DNA from: Cardiobacterium hominis
Lineage (GTDB): Bacteria; Pseudomonadota; Gammaproteobacteria; Cardiobacteriales; Cardiobacteriaceae
Direction: 5' to 3'
Assembly: GCF_900637305.1 (NCBI RefSeq)
Contig: NZ_LR134365.1
Location: 1,604,501 to 1,668,500 of the forward strand
Length of the DNA: 64,000 nt
Under the pieces are notes generated by a model that was not told the DNA's origin, ran no database searches, and worked only from the letters and a program-made list of their open reading frames with translations. How positions within the stretch are numbered: position 1 is the first letter of the stretch; each line of letters starts with the position of its first letter. Positions 1-8,104 of this stretch are shown in pieces. The position numbers and the translations under genes were made by a program.

Positions 1-640
1 TTTTGCCTTTGATGTTGTGGATGGGGAAGATGACGCGCTCACGGAACCAGTCGTAATGGTGGTCGTCTTTGACGCCGACCAATCCCACATCCTGCAACAG
101 TTGCAGCGGGTATTTGCTGCCAAGGTGGGCAAGCAGGGCATTGCCGGGCGGGGCATAGCCGAGCAGGAAGGTATCAACGGTTGCTTTTTTTAGCCGTCGC
201 TGGCGCAGGTAATCGCGCGCCGCCTTGCCGCTCTCGCCGTAAAACGCTTCGTGGAAAAATGCCGCCGCATCGGCAAGGCATTCCAGCCCAAGGTCGTAGC
301 GGTCTTTTTCCTGCGGATCAACCTGCCGTCCGTCGTCTTCGTAGGGAACGCTCAGGCCGTTAAATTCGGCGAGCCGCTCGATGGCTTCCGGGAAGGGCAG
401 GTTGTCGTAATCCATCAGGAAGCGGATGGCATCACCGCTGACACCGCAGCCAAAGCAGTGGTAAAACCCTTTTTGCGTATTGACGCTGAATGATGGCGTT
501 TTTTCGTCATGAAACGGGCAGCAAGCCCAGTGGTTGCTGCCCGATTTCTTGGTGAAGGTGATACGAGACGACAACAGCGCGAGCAAATCGGTTCGCGCTG
601 TCAATTCGTCGATGAAGGGTTTGGGGATGCGTTTTGCCAT
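1..640 (-). CDS. dnaG: DNA primase DnaG, N-terminal part (runs off left edge)
   Basis: DNA primase makes the RNA primers for chromosomal replication at the fork. About 213 N-terminal codons are visible. The start is the ATG at 640 (MAKRIPKPFIDEL). The CHC2 zinc finger is complete: Cys41, His44, Cys62 and Cys65 in ACCPFHDEKTPSF...YHCFGCG. The following RNA-polymerase-like domain begins near residue 120 and is cut by the window edge. It is the third gene of a minus-strand rpsU-yqeY-dnaG cluster, the classical macromolecular synthesis operon, normally followed by rpoD outside this window. Confidence 0.97.
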   Translation of the reverse strand, partial: MAKRIPKPFIDELTARTDLLALLSSRITFTKKSGSNHWACCPFHDEKTPSFSVNTQKGFYHCFGCGVSGDAIRFLMDYDNLPFPEAIERLAEFNGLSVPYEDDGRQVDPQEKDRYDLGLECLADAAAFFHEAFYGESGKAARDYLRQRRLKKATVDTFLLGYAPPGNALLAHLGSKYPLQLLQDVGLVGVKDDHHYDWFRERVIFPIHNIKGK

Positions 641-664
641 CGGCAGCCGTCGGCCCGCCTTGGA

Positions 665-1117
665 TTAAGAGTTTTGTAACAGGGTGCGCAGATACTGGCT
701 GACAAAAGCCATGTCAGCGCGGCCTTCCAGCGCGGGTTTGAGCGTTGCCATCAGCGGCTTCATGGAAGCCATTTCACGCGGCAGACCGGAGGCGGCCAGC
801 GCTTTTTCGACTTCGGCGCGGATTTCATCTTCGCTCAGCGCCTGCGGCAGGAATTGCTGGATGATGGCAATTTCTGTTTCCTCATGCTCCGCCAGGTCAA
901 TGCGGCTGGCGTCGCGGAACTGCCTGGCGGCGTCCTGACGCTGTTTGACCTGGCGCACCAGTTCGCGCAGCGCGATTTCATCGGTAATCTCGATACGCTG
1001 ATCAACTTCGATTTGCTTGAACGCCGCGCTCACCATGCGCAGCGTCTGCAAAGTCGCTTTTTCTTTGTTGATCATCGCCGCCTTGATGGCGGCATTGACG
1101 TTATCGCGGATGCTCAT
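665..1117 (-). CDS. yqeY: YqeY/GatB-like domain protein
   Basis: 150-residue protein of the YqeY family, which shares the helical tail domain of the GatB subunit of tRNA amidotransferase. It starts MSIRDNVNAAIKAAM and contains the family-typical stretch TLQTLRMVSAAFKQIEVD and the later FLPQALSEDEI. The length is normal for the family. Its exact role is not established; a link to tRNA or translation is inferred from the GatB relationship. It lies between rpsU and dnaG on the same strand with 5 bp to rpsU and 24 bp to dnaG, so it is presumably cotranscribed. Confidence 0.93.
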   Translation of the reverse strand: MSIRDNVNAAIKAAMINKEKATLQTLRMVSAAFKQIEVDQRIEITDEIALRELVRQVKQRQDAARQFRDASRIDLAEHEETEIAIIQQFLPQALSEDEIRAEVEKALAASGLPREMASMKPLMATLKPALEGRADMAFVSQYLRTLLQNS

Positions 1118-1122
1118 TGTGC

Positions 1123-1338
1123 TTAGTAGAGACGTTCGAAGCGGCTACGTTCTTTTTTCAGGCGGCGGGTGTTGCGCTTGACGGCAGCAGCGAGCTTGCG
1201 CTTGCGCTCCTGGGTCGGTTTTTCGTAGAACTCGCGGCTGCGGACTTCGGCCAGCACGCCGGCTTTTTCCACAGAGCGCTTGAAACGGCGCAGGGCGATA
1301 TCGAACGGTTCGTTGTCACGTACTTTTACACTTGGCAT
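1123..1338 (-). CDS. rpsU: 30S ribosomal protein S21
   Basis: 71-residue basic ribosomal protein S21, which helps the 30S subunit initiate on mRNA. The sequence [20 protein letters not shown], the [12 protein letters not shown] block and the Arg/Lys-rich tail are diagnostic. It is the first gene of the rpsU-yqeY-dnaG operon and is preceded by a good sigma70-like promoter at 1382-1409 on the same strand, so ribosome, primase and probably rpoD expression are coupled as in other proteobacteria. Confidence 0.98.
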   Translation of the reverse strand: MPSVKVRDNEPFDIALRRFKRSVEKAGVLAEVRSREFYEKPTQERKRKLAAAVKRNTRRLKKERSRFERLY

Positions 1339-1381
1339 CAGATTCCTCGTTGGTTAAATAAAGGGTTTAAAGAAGGCGCGC

Positions 1382-1409
1382 ATTATAGTCGCGCAGTCCT
1401 AAAAATCAA
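1382..1409 (-). promoter_or_regulatory. sigma70-type promoter of rpsU operon
   Basis: On the minus strand a -35 TTGATT (1404-1409) is separated by 16 bp from a perfect -10 TATAAT (1382-1387), 44 bp upstream of the rpsU start. It overlaps the 3' end of the upstream small membrane protein gene. Prediction from sequence only. Confidence 0.6.
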
Positions 1410-1786
1410 CGGGATTTTTTCGCGGCGCGCGCGGCTTTTCGTGCGGCGCGGCGTGAGCCGTCGTAATTGTGCATGATGGTTCCGGTTTGCAGGAAAACAG
1501 AAAGAAAACAAATGGGAATGCCCCACAGCGGATAACCCCACAGCCAAATCACCCCGCCAAAAAACAAATGCAGCGGCGCGAGCAGGGCAAGGGCGGCATA
1601 AGGCTTGCCTTGTCGCCGCCAAACGCCGGGGAGGAAATAGAGAAGCGGCATTAGTGTCAGCATAAATCCGAGCGCCATTTGTTTGGGATTGCCGGTCCAA
1701 TGGAAAACAAATGCCGCCAGATAAATCAGGATAAGCGTCAATTGCGCCACCAGGGTGAGATAGAAGCCTTTTTTCTGCCGTGTCAT
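1406..1786 (-). CDS. small inner-membrane protein, DUF2069-like
   Basis: 126-residue protein with three to four hydrophobic segments (about residues 8-28, 36-53, 64-84, 86-103) and a strongly basic C-terminus (RRAARKAARAAKKSR), implying a cytoplasmic tail. General layout and length fit the DUF2069 family of proteobacterial membrane proteins, but I cannot confirm this without a profile search. It reads from ATG 1786. Function unknown. It is transcribed away from the truncated hydrolase gene from a shared palindromic promoter region at 1811-1832. Confidence 0.7.
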   Translation of the reverse strand: MTRQKKGFYLTLVAQLTLILIYLAAFVFHWTGNPKQMALGFMLTLMPLLYFLPGVWRRQGKPYAALALLAPLHLFFGGVIWLWGYPLWGIPICFLSVFLQTGTIMHNYDGSRRAARKAARAAKKSR

Positions 1787-1810
1787 GCGATTCCCCGCGA
1801 TAGAAAGCGG

Positions 1811-1832
1811 CGCATTATAGCGACTATAATGC
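1811..1832. promoter_or_regulatory. Palindromic divergent promoter region
   Basis: A perfect inverted repeat, CGCATTATAG-CGA-CTATAATGCG, lies between the divergent genes starting at 1786 (minus) and 1860 (plus). Each arm supplies a perfect -10 hexamer TATAAT, one on each strand (plus 1825-1830, minus 1813-1818). No convincing -35 was seen for either. Confidence 0.5.
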
Positions 1833-1859
1833 GCGCCCCGATGTATTCCTTATTTTTTG

Positions 1860-2102
1860 ATGCTTACTGCTCCCGCTCCCGCTGGTTATATTGGCGCGCA
1901 ACTGCTCTGCCGCCTGAAACCGGCAACGGTTTCCGCGCGCGCCTGGTCGCTTTACGGCATAGCGGGCGGCCTCCTGCCGGATATTGATATGCTCTGGTTC
2001 TACCTCGTCGATCACGTTCATCACTACCGCTATCCGACACACTGGCCGCTGCTGTGGCTATTGGCGCTCGTTGGCGCGCTTTATGCGGAGGCAAGCGCAT
2101 GA
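1860..2102 (+). pseudogene. Truncated membrane metal-dependent hydrolase (YdjM/DUF457-like)
   Basis: 80 codons from ATG 1860 (a TTG immediately precedes it). The segment GGLLPDIDMLWFYL followed by HHYRYPTHW matches the N-terminal third of membrane-bound metal-dependent hydrolases, where a PDxD motif and an HHRxxTHS motif bind metal. Full-length members are usually 150-350 residues with several more membrane helices; this copy stops right after the THW motif. The stop overlaps the start of the rseC-like gene (ATGA), so it may survive as a translated leader. Read as a 3'-truncated remnant; a short functional protein is less likely. Confidence 0.55.
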
Positions 2103-2548
2103 GCGATAACGCTATCCGTGTCCGCATCCTTGCCGCTGATGCCGTCACCATTCACATCGTGCCGGTGGACGATGTTCGTGAATGCCGTCGCTGTGCCGAG
2201 GGCAACGGCTGCGGCAGTCGCCCGTGGTTTCGCGGATTCTTCCGCCATGGCAGCATCGTCCTGCCCAACCGCGACGGCTGGCGCGCGGGCGAAACCGCCG
2301 AACTGCATCTCTCCGCCGCCGGGCTCAATTACAGCGCGCTGCTCACTTACGGCTTGCCGCTTGCCGCCTTTCTCCTCGCGCTTGTCGCCACACAAGCGCT
2401 CGCCGAACCGCTGCAACTGCTCATCGCCTGCGCCGCGCTGGCCGCCGCTATCGTCGCCGCGCGCCCGTTATGTCACGCCATTATCCGCCGCCATTTGCGT
2501 CTGCAACGCCGCCATGCGCGCGCAGACGTGGTGAAAATCGCGCCATAG
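2099..2548 (+). CDS. rseC: RseC/MucC-family membrane protein
   Basis: 149 residues from ATG 2099, chosen over an in-frame upstream ATG at 2054 because it overlaps the previous stop (ATGA) and gives the family N-terminus. The N-terminal half carries the Cys cluster CRRCAEGNGCG typical of the RseC/MucC family. Two hydrophobic helices follow (about residues 79-97 and 103-122), then a basic tail. RseC proteins act at the inner membrane on sigma-E signalling or SoxR reduction. Here it is not next to rpoE/rseA/rseB, so the regulatory role is inferred from family only. Confidence 0.8.
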   Translation: MSDNAIRVRILAADAVTIHIVPVDDVRECRRCAEGNGCGSRPWFRGFFRHGSIVLPNRDGWRAGETAELHLSAAGLNYSALLTYGLPLAAFLLALVATQALAEPLQLLIACAALAAAIVAARPLCHAIIRRHLRLQRRHARADVVKIAP

Positions 2549-2554
2549 CGGGCG

Positions 2555-2560
2555 TATAAT
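2555..2560 (+). promoter_or_regulatory. -10 hexamer upstream of NDH-2 gene
   Basis: A perfect TATAAT lies 34 bp before the ATG at 2595, with a weak -35 (GTGAAA, 2531-2536) 18 bp upstream. It overlaps the end of the rseC-like gene region and would give the oxidoreductase gene its own transcript. Confidence 0.45.
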
Positions 2561-2594
2561 CCGCGCCCGTTTTCCCTACAGCACAAGGACAGAC

Positions 2595-3851
2595 ATGAAG
2601 AAAGTCGTCATCCTCGGCGGCGGTTTTGCCGGTGTGAATCTCGCGCGCGATCTCGGCCGCAATCCGCAATACAGCATCACCCTGATTGACAAGAACAATT
2701 ACAACTTTTTCCCGCCGCTGATTTATCAGGTCGCGGCGGGCTTCATGTCGCCCTCGGATATCAGTTACCCTTTCCGCAAGCTGTTCAACCGCCACCCGCG
2801 CGCCCGCTACCGCAAAGGCACGGTAACGCGCGTGGATACTGGCGCCAAGCGCGTTTTTCTTGAGCAGGGTGACAGTGTCGCCTACGACATGCTCATCATC
2901 GCCCTCGGCGCGCAGCCCAATTATTTTGGCAACCGCGAAGTGGAGCAGAACGCCTATACGATGAAAACGCTCGGCGACGCGCTCGCCATCCGCAACAATA
3001 TCCTCGCGCAACTGGAAGCCGCCTGCGCCCAGCCGCGCGAAGCGCGCGCGCCGTATTTGCATCTCGTGGTCGCCGGTGGCGGCGCGAGCGGGGTGGAGCT
3101 GACCGGCATTCTCGCCGAAATGCGGCGCGATATTTTCGACAAGGACTACCCCGAGCTGGAAGGCGAACACGGCCAGCTCACGCTCGTTACCGCCGACCCG
3201 GTGTTGCTGCCGCCGATGCGCGAGGTCTCGCAGCGCTACACCGCCGCCGCCCTGCAAAAACTGGGGGTGGACATTATTTATAACGACCCTGTCACCGCCT
3301 ACGATGGCCAGACCATTACCCTGAAAAGCGGCACCACCATCGCCGCGAAAAGTCTGATTTGGACGGCGGGGGTGACGGCGGTGAAACTCGCGGGCATTGC
3401 CGACAGCAGCTATGGCCGTGGCAACCGCCTGCGTGTGGATCGTCAACTGCGCGTTATCGGTCTGGACGATGTTTATGCCATCGGCGACTGCGCCATCGTC
3501 GAAGGCGATTCCGCCTATCCCAACGGCCACCCGCAACTGGGGCAGGTCGCCAAGGCGCAAGGCAAATATCTCGGCAAAGCGCTTGGCCGCAGCGACAAAG
3601 CCTTTGTTTATAAACACCGTGGCGACATGGCGATGATTGGCCGTCTTTCGGCGGTGGCCGACATGCCGGGCGGCCGCAGTTTGCAGGGCATGATTGCCTG
3701 GTTTATCTGGGTGGTGGTGCATATTCTCGCGCTCGTTACTTTCAAAAACCGCATTGCCGCCACCTACAACTGGAGCATCGCCTTCCTCACCAAAAACCAG
3801 GCGATGCGGATGAACATCCAGCCCAGTCCGCCGCGCGGTAGGCGGGAATGA
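2595..3851 (+). CDS. ndh: Type II NADH:quinone oxidoreductase (NDH-2)
   Basis: 418-residue FAD-dependent pyridine nucleotide-disulphide oxidoreductase. FAD-binding Rossmann motif GGGFAGVNLARDLG is at residues 7-20, the NADH-binding motif VVAGGGASGVELTG is near residue 158, and the DVYAIGDCA FAD-phosphate motif is near residue 292. A hydrophobic stretch near residues 365-385 (MIAWFIWVVVHILALV) fits the membrane association of NDH-2. The enzyme passes electrons from NADH to quinone without pumping protons. Single-gene unit with a predicted promoter just upstream. NDH-2 is much the best fit; other quinone-linked FAD oxidoreductases are the alternative. Confidence 0.9.
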   Translation: MKKVVILGGGFAGVNLARDLGRNPQYSITLIDKNNYNFFPPLIYQVAAGFMSPSDISYPFRKLFNRHPRARYRKGTVTRVDTGAKRVFLEQGDSVAYDMLIIALGAQPNYFGNREVEQNAYTMKTLGDALAIRNNILAQLEAACAQPREARAPYLHLVVAGGGASGVELTGILAEMRRDIFDKDYPELEGEHGQLTLVTADPVLLPPMREVSQRYTAAALQKLGVDIIYNDPVTAYDGQTITLKSGTTIAAKSLIWTAGVTAVKLAGIADSSYGRGNRLRVDRQLRVIGLDDVYAIGDCAIVEGDSAYPNGHPQLGQVAKAQGKYLGKALGRSDKAFVYKHRGDMAMIGRLSAVADMPGGRSLQGMIAWFIWVVVHILALVTFKNRIAATYNWSIAFLTKNQAMRMNIQPSPPRGRRE

Positions 3852-3966
3852 GGGCATATTTTTCTGCCGCCTGTCCGCCGCGCTTCGCCCTAACTTTCTT
3901 GCCCTTCATGCGGGCGACCCCGCGCCTGCGCTGCGGGCTTCTTGTTTTTCAACCGGAGCTTTTGTC

Positions 3967-4722
3967 ATGAACACCGTCGTCGTCATTCCCGCTCGTTATG
4001 GTTCGACCCGTCTGCCCGCCAAACCGCTGCGGCTGATTGCCGGAGTGCCGATGGTCGTGCGCACCGCGCGGCAGGCGGTCGCCAGCGGTTTTCCGGTGTG
4101 GGTCGCCTTTGATGACGCGCGCATTGGCGCATTGTTGGAAGGTGAGGCGGCGGTGCAGGGGATTTTGACCCGCACCGACCACGAGAACGGCACCGAGCGG
4201 CTGTGCGAGGTGGTGGAGCGTCTTGGCTGGGCGGATGACACCATCGTCGTCAATGTGCAGGGCGATGAGCCGCTGTTGCCGCCCGCGCTGATTGGCGAGG
4301 TGGCGGCGGCGCTGGCGGCGCGACCGGAGGCGGCGGTGGCGACCCTTGCCGCACCGTTTGACGCGCAGCATTCGCCGGCGGCGGCGACCACGGTCAAGGT
4401 GGTCTGCGACCAGGGCGGGCTGGCGCTGTATTTCAGCCGCGCGGCGATTCCTTATGTGCGCGATGCCGACGGCGTTTCCGGCGCGTTTCCGTATCTGCGC
4501 CATATCGGCATTTATGCTTACCGCGTCGCTGCGCTGAAGCGTTATCCGCAGTTGGCAGCGACGCCGCTGGAGCAGGCGGAGAAACTGGAGCAGTTGCGCT
4601 TTTTGGAACATGGCCTGCGCATTGCGGTTGGCGTGGTCAATGAGGCACCGCCGCCGGGGGTGGACTGCGAGGAAGATTTGCAGCGGGTGGAAGCGTTTTT
4701 GCGCGGCGCGGGAGCGGTTTGA
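3967..4722 (+). CDS. kdsB: 3-deoxy-manno-octulosonate cytidylyltransferase
   Basis: 251-residue CMP-Kdo synthetase, which activates Kdo with CTP for lipopolysaccharide inner-core synthesis in the cytoplasm. The nucleotide-binding N-terminus PARYGSTRLPAKPL (residues 8-21) and NVQGDEPLLPP (near residue 96) are family signatures, and the C-terminal EKLEQLRFLEHG is also conserved. Length is normal. It stands alone on the plus strand after NDH-2 and is followed by a cluster of dispersed repeats. Confidence 0.96.
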   Translation: MNTVVVIPARYGSTRLPAKPLRLIAGVPMVVRTARQAVASGFPVWVAFDDARIGALLEGEAAVQGILTRTDHENGTERLCEVVERLGWADDTIVVNVQGDEPLLPPALIGEVAAALAARPEAAVATLAAPFDAQHSPAAATTVKVVCDQGGLALYFSRAAIPYVRDADGVSGAFPYLRHIGIYAYRVAALKRYPQLAATPLEQAEKLEQLRFLEHGLRIAVGVVNEAPPPGVDCEEDLQRVEAFLRGAGAV

Positions 4723-4724
4723 CG

Positions 4725-4761
4725 ATTTACATACAGTTGAGCGCTCGATGTGTATGTAAAT
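4725..4761. repeat. GAGCGCTC palindromic repeat, copy 1
   Basis: A 37-bp inverted repeat directly after kdsB: arms ATTTACATACA and TGTATGTAAAT around a GAGCGCTC core. Related copies are at 23980-24007, 24012-24040 and 38140-38174. Could act as a kdsB transcript-end hairpin. Confidence 0.85.
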
Positions 4762-4763
4762 GA

Positions 4764-4781
4764 GGTAGGGCTTGCCCCACC
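4764..4781. repeat. GGGGCAAGCCCC-type palindromic repeat
   Basis: Short copy of the palindrome TAGGGnnTTGCCCCACC in the reverse orientation. The same family occurs at 4953-4974, 38262-38287, 39360-39382 and 39404-39426. Confidence 0.75.
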
Positions 4782-4853
4782 GTGGCGAGAGAGGGGTTGG
4801 GGTGAGGGCAGCAATCAATGGAAAAACAGGAATTTTGGTTCATCAATAACATT

Positions 4854-4920
4854 GCTCACCCCCTCCCCGACCCTCCCCCGCTCTGCGGGGGAGGGATTCA
4901 AATGGCAAACACGCCCTAAA
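4854..4920. repeat. C-rich/G-rich palindromic repeat with conserved tail
   Basis: Hairpin ACCCTCCCCCGC-tct-GCGGGGGAGGG followed by the tail ATTCAAATGGCAAACACGCC. The same tail occurs beside hairpins of this kind at 24717-24745 (inverted) and 27113-27136. Another fragment (GGGGTTGGGGTGAGGGCAG) lies just upstream at 4792-4811. Non-coding here; related copies are embedded in rsmA and recC. Confidence 0.8.
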
Positions 4921-4952
4921 ACCTCATGCGGTGGCGGTTTCGGTTGTTTGAC

Positions 4953-4974
4953 GGTGGGGCAAGCCCCACCCTAC
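4953..4974. repeat. GGGGCAAGCCCC-type palindromic repeat
   Basis: GGTGGGGCAAGCCCCACCCTAC, a near-perfect inverted repeat 22 bp before uvrC, so it would be in or near the uvrC leader. Other copies are around the afu operon. Confidence 0.8.
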
Positions 4975-4996
4975 GTTATTTATTCAGTCAATTTTT

Positions 4997-6820
4997 ATGA
5001 GTGAGCAGCAATCCCGGCAATTCGACCCGAAGACTTTTTTGAGTCATGTGGCAACGTTGCCGGGGGTTTATCAGATGCGCGATGCCGAGGGCAAGGTGCT
5101 TTATGTCGGCAAGGCGAAGAATTTGCGCAACCGCCTGTCCAGTTATTTCCGCGACAGCGGCATGAGCGCCAAGACGCGCGCCTTGATGCGGCAGGTGGTC
5201 GATATTGATACGACGATTACCCATACGGAAACGGAAGCGCTGATTCTGGAGAACAATCTCATCAAAGCGCATCTGCCGAAGTTCAATATTCTGCTGCGCG
5301 ATGACAAGTCCTATCCGTATATCGTGTTGTCGGCGCATGCGTTTCCGCGCCTGTCGCTGCATCGCGGCGCGCGCAAGCAGGGCGAGTTTTTCGGCCCGTT
5401 TCCCAATGTGCAGGCGGCGCGCTATTCGCTGGAGGTACTCGCCAAGGTCTTCCGCGTGCGCCAATGCGAGGACAGTTTTTTTGCCGCGCGCAGCCGCCCC
5501 TGTTTGCAATATCAGATTGAGCGCTGCTATGCGCCGTGCGTGGGGTTTATTGATGAGAAGGCGTATGCGGAGACGGTTGCCCATACCCGCGATTTTTTGA
5601 ATGGCCGCAGCGAGGTGCTGTTGCAGGAGCTGACCGCGAAGATGGAAGTGGCGGCGGAGGCGCGCGCGTATGAGCAGGCGGCGCTGTTGCGCGATCAGCT
5701 GGTGCAGTTGCGCAAGATTACGGAGAAACAGCATATGGTCGCGGGCGAGGCGGATGCGGATGTGCTGGCGGTGGCAACCGCTTACGGCGAGGCCTGTGTG
5801 CAGGTATTGTTTTACCGCGACGGGCATAGCGTGAGTTCGCAGGCGTTTTTCCCACGCCTGCCGGAGGAGACGCCGGAGGCGGAGGTGCTCGCCGCCTTTA
5901 TTACGCAGTTTTATCATGAGCGCAACGTGCCGCCGCAGCTGGTGATTAGTCATGCGCTGGAAGGGGGCGAGACGATTGCCGCCTGGCTCGGCGAGAAAAG
6001 CGGGCGCAAGGTGTCGCTCAATGCGAAACCGCGCGAGGCGCGGCGCAAATGGCTGGAGTTGGCGGAGGAAAACGCGCGCTTGAGCCTCGGGCTGCGCCTC
6101 TCTGGCAAATTGACCATGCAGCAGCGCTTTGCCGCGCTGGCGGAAGCCTTTGCCTGGCCGGACGTGCCGGAGCGGCTGGAATGCATCGACATCAGCCACA
6201 CCCAAGGCGAGGCGACGGTGGCGTCGTGCGTGGTCTTTGACCGCCGTGGCGCGCTGAAAAGCGATTACCGCCGCTATAACATCCGCGAAGTGACGGCGGG
6301 CGATGATTATGCCGCCATCCGCCAGACGGTCAGCCGCCGCTTTGAGCGCATCCAGAAAGGCGAAGGCGTGCTGCCCGATGTGCTGTTTATTGACGGCGGC
6401 AAGGGGCAGTTGCGGCAGGCGGTGGAAGTGTTCAACGAGCTTAGCATCAGCGGCGTGCATCTCGTCGGCGTCGCCAAGGGGCAGGGGCGCAAGGCGGGGT
6501 TGGAGCAGTTCTGGTTTCCGCATGAAGACGCACCGCGCTATCTGCCGTCGGACAGCCAGGCGATGCAGCTCATCGTGCAAATCCGCGACGAGGCGCACCG
6601 CTTCGCCATCACCGGACACCGCGCTGGGCGGGCAAAAAACAGCAAGCGCTCCCTCCTCGAACAAATCCCCGGCGTGGGTGCCAAACGCCGGCAGGCGCTG
6701 CTAAAATACTTTGGCGGCTTGGCGCAAATCCGCCGCGCCGGAGTCGAGGATCTGGCAAAAGTGCCGGGCGTCAGCGAGACGCTGGCAAAAGAAATTTATG
6801 CGGTATTACACGAGGGATAA
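4997..6820 (+). CDS. uvrC: UvrABC excinuclease subunit C
   Basis: 607-residue nuclease subunit that cuts both sides of a lesion in nucleotide excision repair after UvrA/UvrB loading. Domain order: GIY-YIG nuclease (residues about 15-100, with GVYQMRDAEGKVLYVGKAKN), Cys-rich segment, UVR UvrB-binding helix pair (about 205-240), RNase H-like second nuclease domain (about 380-540, with ECIDISHTQGE, FIDGGKGQL and RDEAHRFA), and C-terminal helix-hairpin-helix pair (LLEQIPGVGAKRR). Normal length. It abuts pgsA (stop TAA then ATG), the usual uvrC-pgsA pairing in gammaproteobacteria. Confidence 0.98.
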   Translation: MSEQQSRQFDPKTFLSHVATLPGVYQMRDAEGKVLYVGKAKNLRNRLSSYFRDSGMSAKTRALMRQVVDIDTTITHTETEALILENNLIKAHLPKFNILLRDDKSYPYIVLSAHAFPRLSLHRGARKQGEFFGPFPNVQAARYSLEVLAKVFRVRQCEDSFFAARSRPCLQYQIERCYAPCVGFIDEKAYAETVAHTRDFLNGRSEVLLQELTAKMEVAAEARAYEQAALLRDQLVQLRKITEKQHMVAGEADADVLAVATAYGEACVQVLFYRDGHSVSSQAFFPRLPEETPEAEVLAAFITQFYHERNVPPQLVISHALEGGETIAAWLGEKSGRKVSLNAKPREARRKWLELAEENARLSLGLRLSGKLTMQQRFAALAEAFAWPDVPERLECIDISHTQGEATVASCVVFDRRGALKSDYRRYNIREVTAGDDYAAIRQTVSRRFERIQKGEGVLPDVLFIDGGKGQLRQAVEVFNELSISGVHLVGVAKGQGRKAGLEQFWFPHEDAPRYLPSDSQAMQLIVQIRDEAHRFAITGHRAGRAKNSKRSLLEQIPGVGAKRRQALLKYFGGLAQIRRAGVEDLAKVPGVSETLAKEIYAVLHEG

Positions 6821-7426
6821 ATGATGAACGCCACACTCAAAAAATTCTTCAGCGGCTGGGCCATGAAGCTCACCATCCTGCGCGTCGCGCTCATCCCCCT
6901 CTTCATCATCACCTACTACTTCCACCCGGAAAGCTGGCAGCAATGGCTGTCGCTCTGGGTTTACACCATCGCCTGCATCAGCGACTTCCTCGACGGTTGG
7001 CTGGCGCGGCACCTCAAAGAAGAAAGCGCCTTCGGCGCGTTTCTCGATCCGGTGGCGGACAAACTGATGGTTGCCGCCGTGCTGATTGTCCTTGTCCAGC
7101 AAAACCCGGAAATCTGGTTGATGCTGTGCGCGCTCATCGTTATCGGTCGCGAAATCTGGATCTCCGCACTGCGCGAATGGATGAGCGGCATCGGTCACCG
7201 TGGCGTGGTCGCGGTCGCCAAAATCGGCAAATGGAAAACCACCGTGCAAATGTTCTCCATGGGCTTCCTCATCTTCCGCGAGCCGTGGCTCGGCCTGCCC
7301 ATCTGGCGCATCGGCCAGGTGCTGATGCTCGTCGCCGCCGTCCTCACCCTCCTTTCCATGTGGCAATACACCGCCGCCGCTTACCGCTACTTCCGCGAAG
7401 CGATGACGACAGCGACGCCGCACTGA
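6821..7426 (+). CDS. pgsA: CDP-diacylglycerol--glycerol-3-phosphate 3-phosphatidyltransferase
   Basis: 201-residue integral membrane enzyme that makes phosphatidylglycerol phosphate, the committed step to phosphatidylglycerol and cardiolipin. The CDP-alcohol phosphotransferase signature DGxxAR(8)GxxxDxxxD is intact in DGWLARHLKEESAFGAFLD plus PVAD. Several hydrophobic helices are present. Two ATG codons in tandem (6821, 6824) could start it; the GAGG at 6812 suits either. No gap after uvrC, so translation is probably coupled. Confidence 0.96.
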   Translation: MMNATLKKFFSGWAMKLTILRVALIPLFIITYYFHPESWQQWLSLWVYTIACISDFLDGWLARHLKEESAFGAFLDPVADKLMVAAVLIVLVQQNPEIWLMLCALIVIGREIWISALREWMSGIGHRGVVAVAKIGKWKTTVQMFSMGFLIFREPWLGLPIWRIGQVLMLVAAVLTLLSMWQYTAAAYRYFREAMTTATPH

Positions 7427-7465
7427 AACGTGTAGAATGCCGCGCGAATTTCCCCGGAACCCTAC

Positions 7466-8104
7466 ATGAACCCCACCCTCATCAGCCAACGCTTCCGTGG
7501 CTTCCTGCCGGTCGTCATTGACGTCGAGACCGGCGGCTTTGACGCCAAAAAAGACGCGCTGCTCGAACTCGCCGCCGTGCTGGTCAACTTTGACGAAAAC
7601 CAGCGCCTTTGCCGCACCCACACCATCCACTACCACATCCACCCCTTTCCCGGCGCCAACATCGACCCCGAAGCGCTGAAAATCACCGGCATCGACCCCT
7701 ACCACCCGCTGCGCCCGGCCTATCACGAAGACAAGGCGGCAGAGCGCTTCTTCGACGAAATCCGCGCCTACCAAAAACAACAAGAATGCACGCGCTCGAT
7801 TCTCGTCGGCCACAACGCCACCTTCGACCTCGGCTTCATCAACGCGCTGGCCGAACGCACCGACTACAAACGCAACCCCTTTCACCCCTTCAGCGTCCTT
7901 GACACCGTATCCCTAGGCGCGCTCGCCTACGGCCAAACCGTGCTGGCGCGCATCGCCCGCCAGGGCGGCTTCGAATACGACAGCAGCAAAGCGCACGGCG
8001 CCAAATACGACGCAGAACTCACCGCCGACATCTTCTGCCACATCGTCAACACCTGGGCAGAAAAAGTCGGCTATAGCTGGCCTGCCAGCGAGGAGCAACC
8101 ATGA
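7466..8104 (+). CDS. rnt: Ribonuclease T
   Basis: 212-residue DEDDh 3'-5' exonuclease that trims tRNA CCA ends and stable RNA 3' termini. Exonuclease motifs are intact: VIDVETGGFD (Exo I, residues 17-26), GHNATFDLGFI (Exo II, near 113) and HGAKYDAELTADIF (Exo III, near 175). Length matches the family. The last four bases overlap the start of the next gene (ATGA), indicating cotranscription. Confidence 0.96.
   Translation: MNPTLISQRFRGFLPVVIDVETGGFDAKKDALLELAAVLVNFDENQRLCRTHTIHYHIHPFPGANIDPEALKITGIDPYHPLRPAYHEDKAAERFFDEIRAYQKQQECTRSILVGHNATFDLGFINALAERTDYKRNPFHPFSVLDTVSLGALAYGQTVLARIARQGGFEYDSSKAHGAKYDAELTADIFCHIVNTWAEKVGYSWPASEEQP

Noticed and set aside
4988-6664. 558-codon minus-strand open frame opposite uvrC
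   Set aside because: Arg/His/Leu-rich low-complexity product with no motif; uvrC on the plus strand is complete and conserved.
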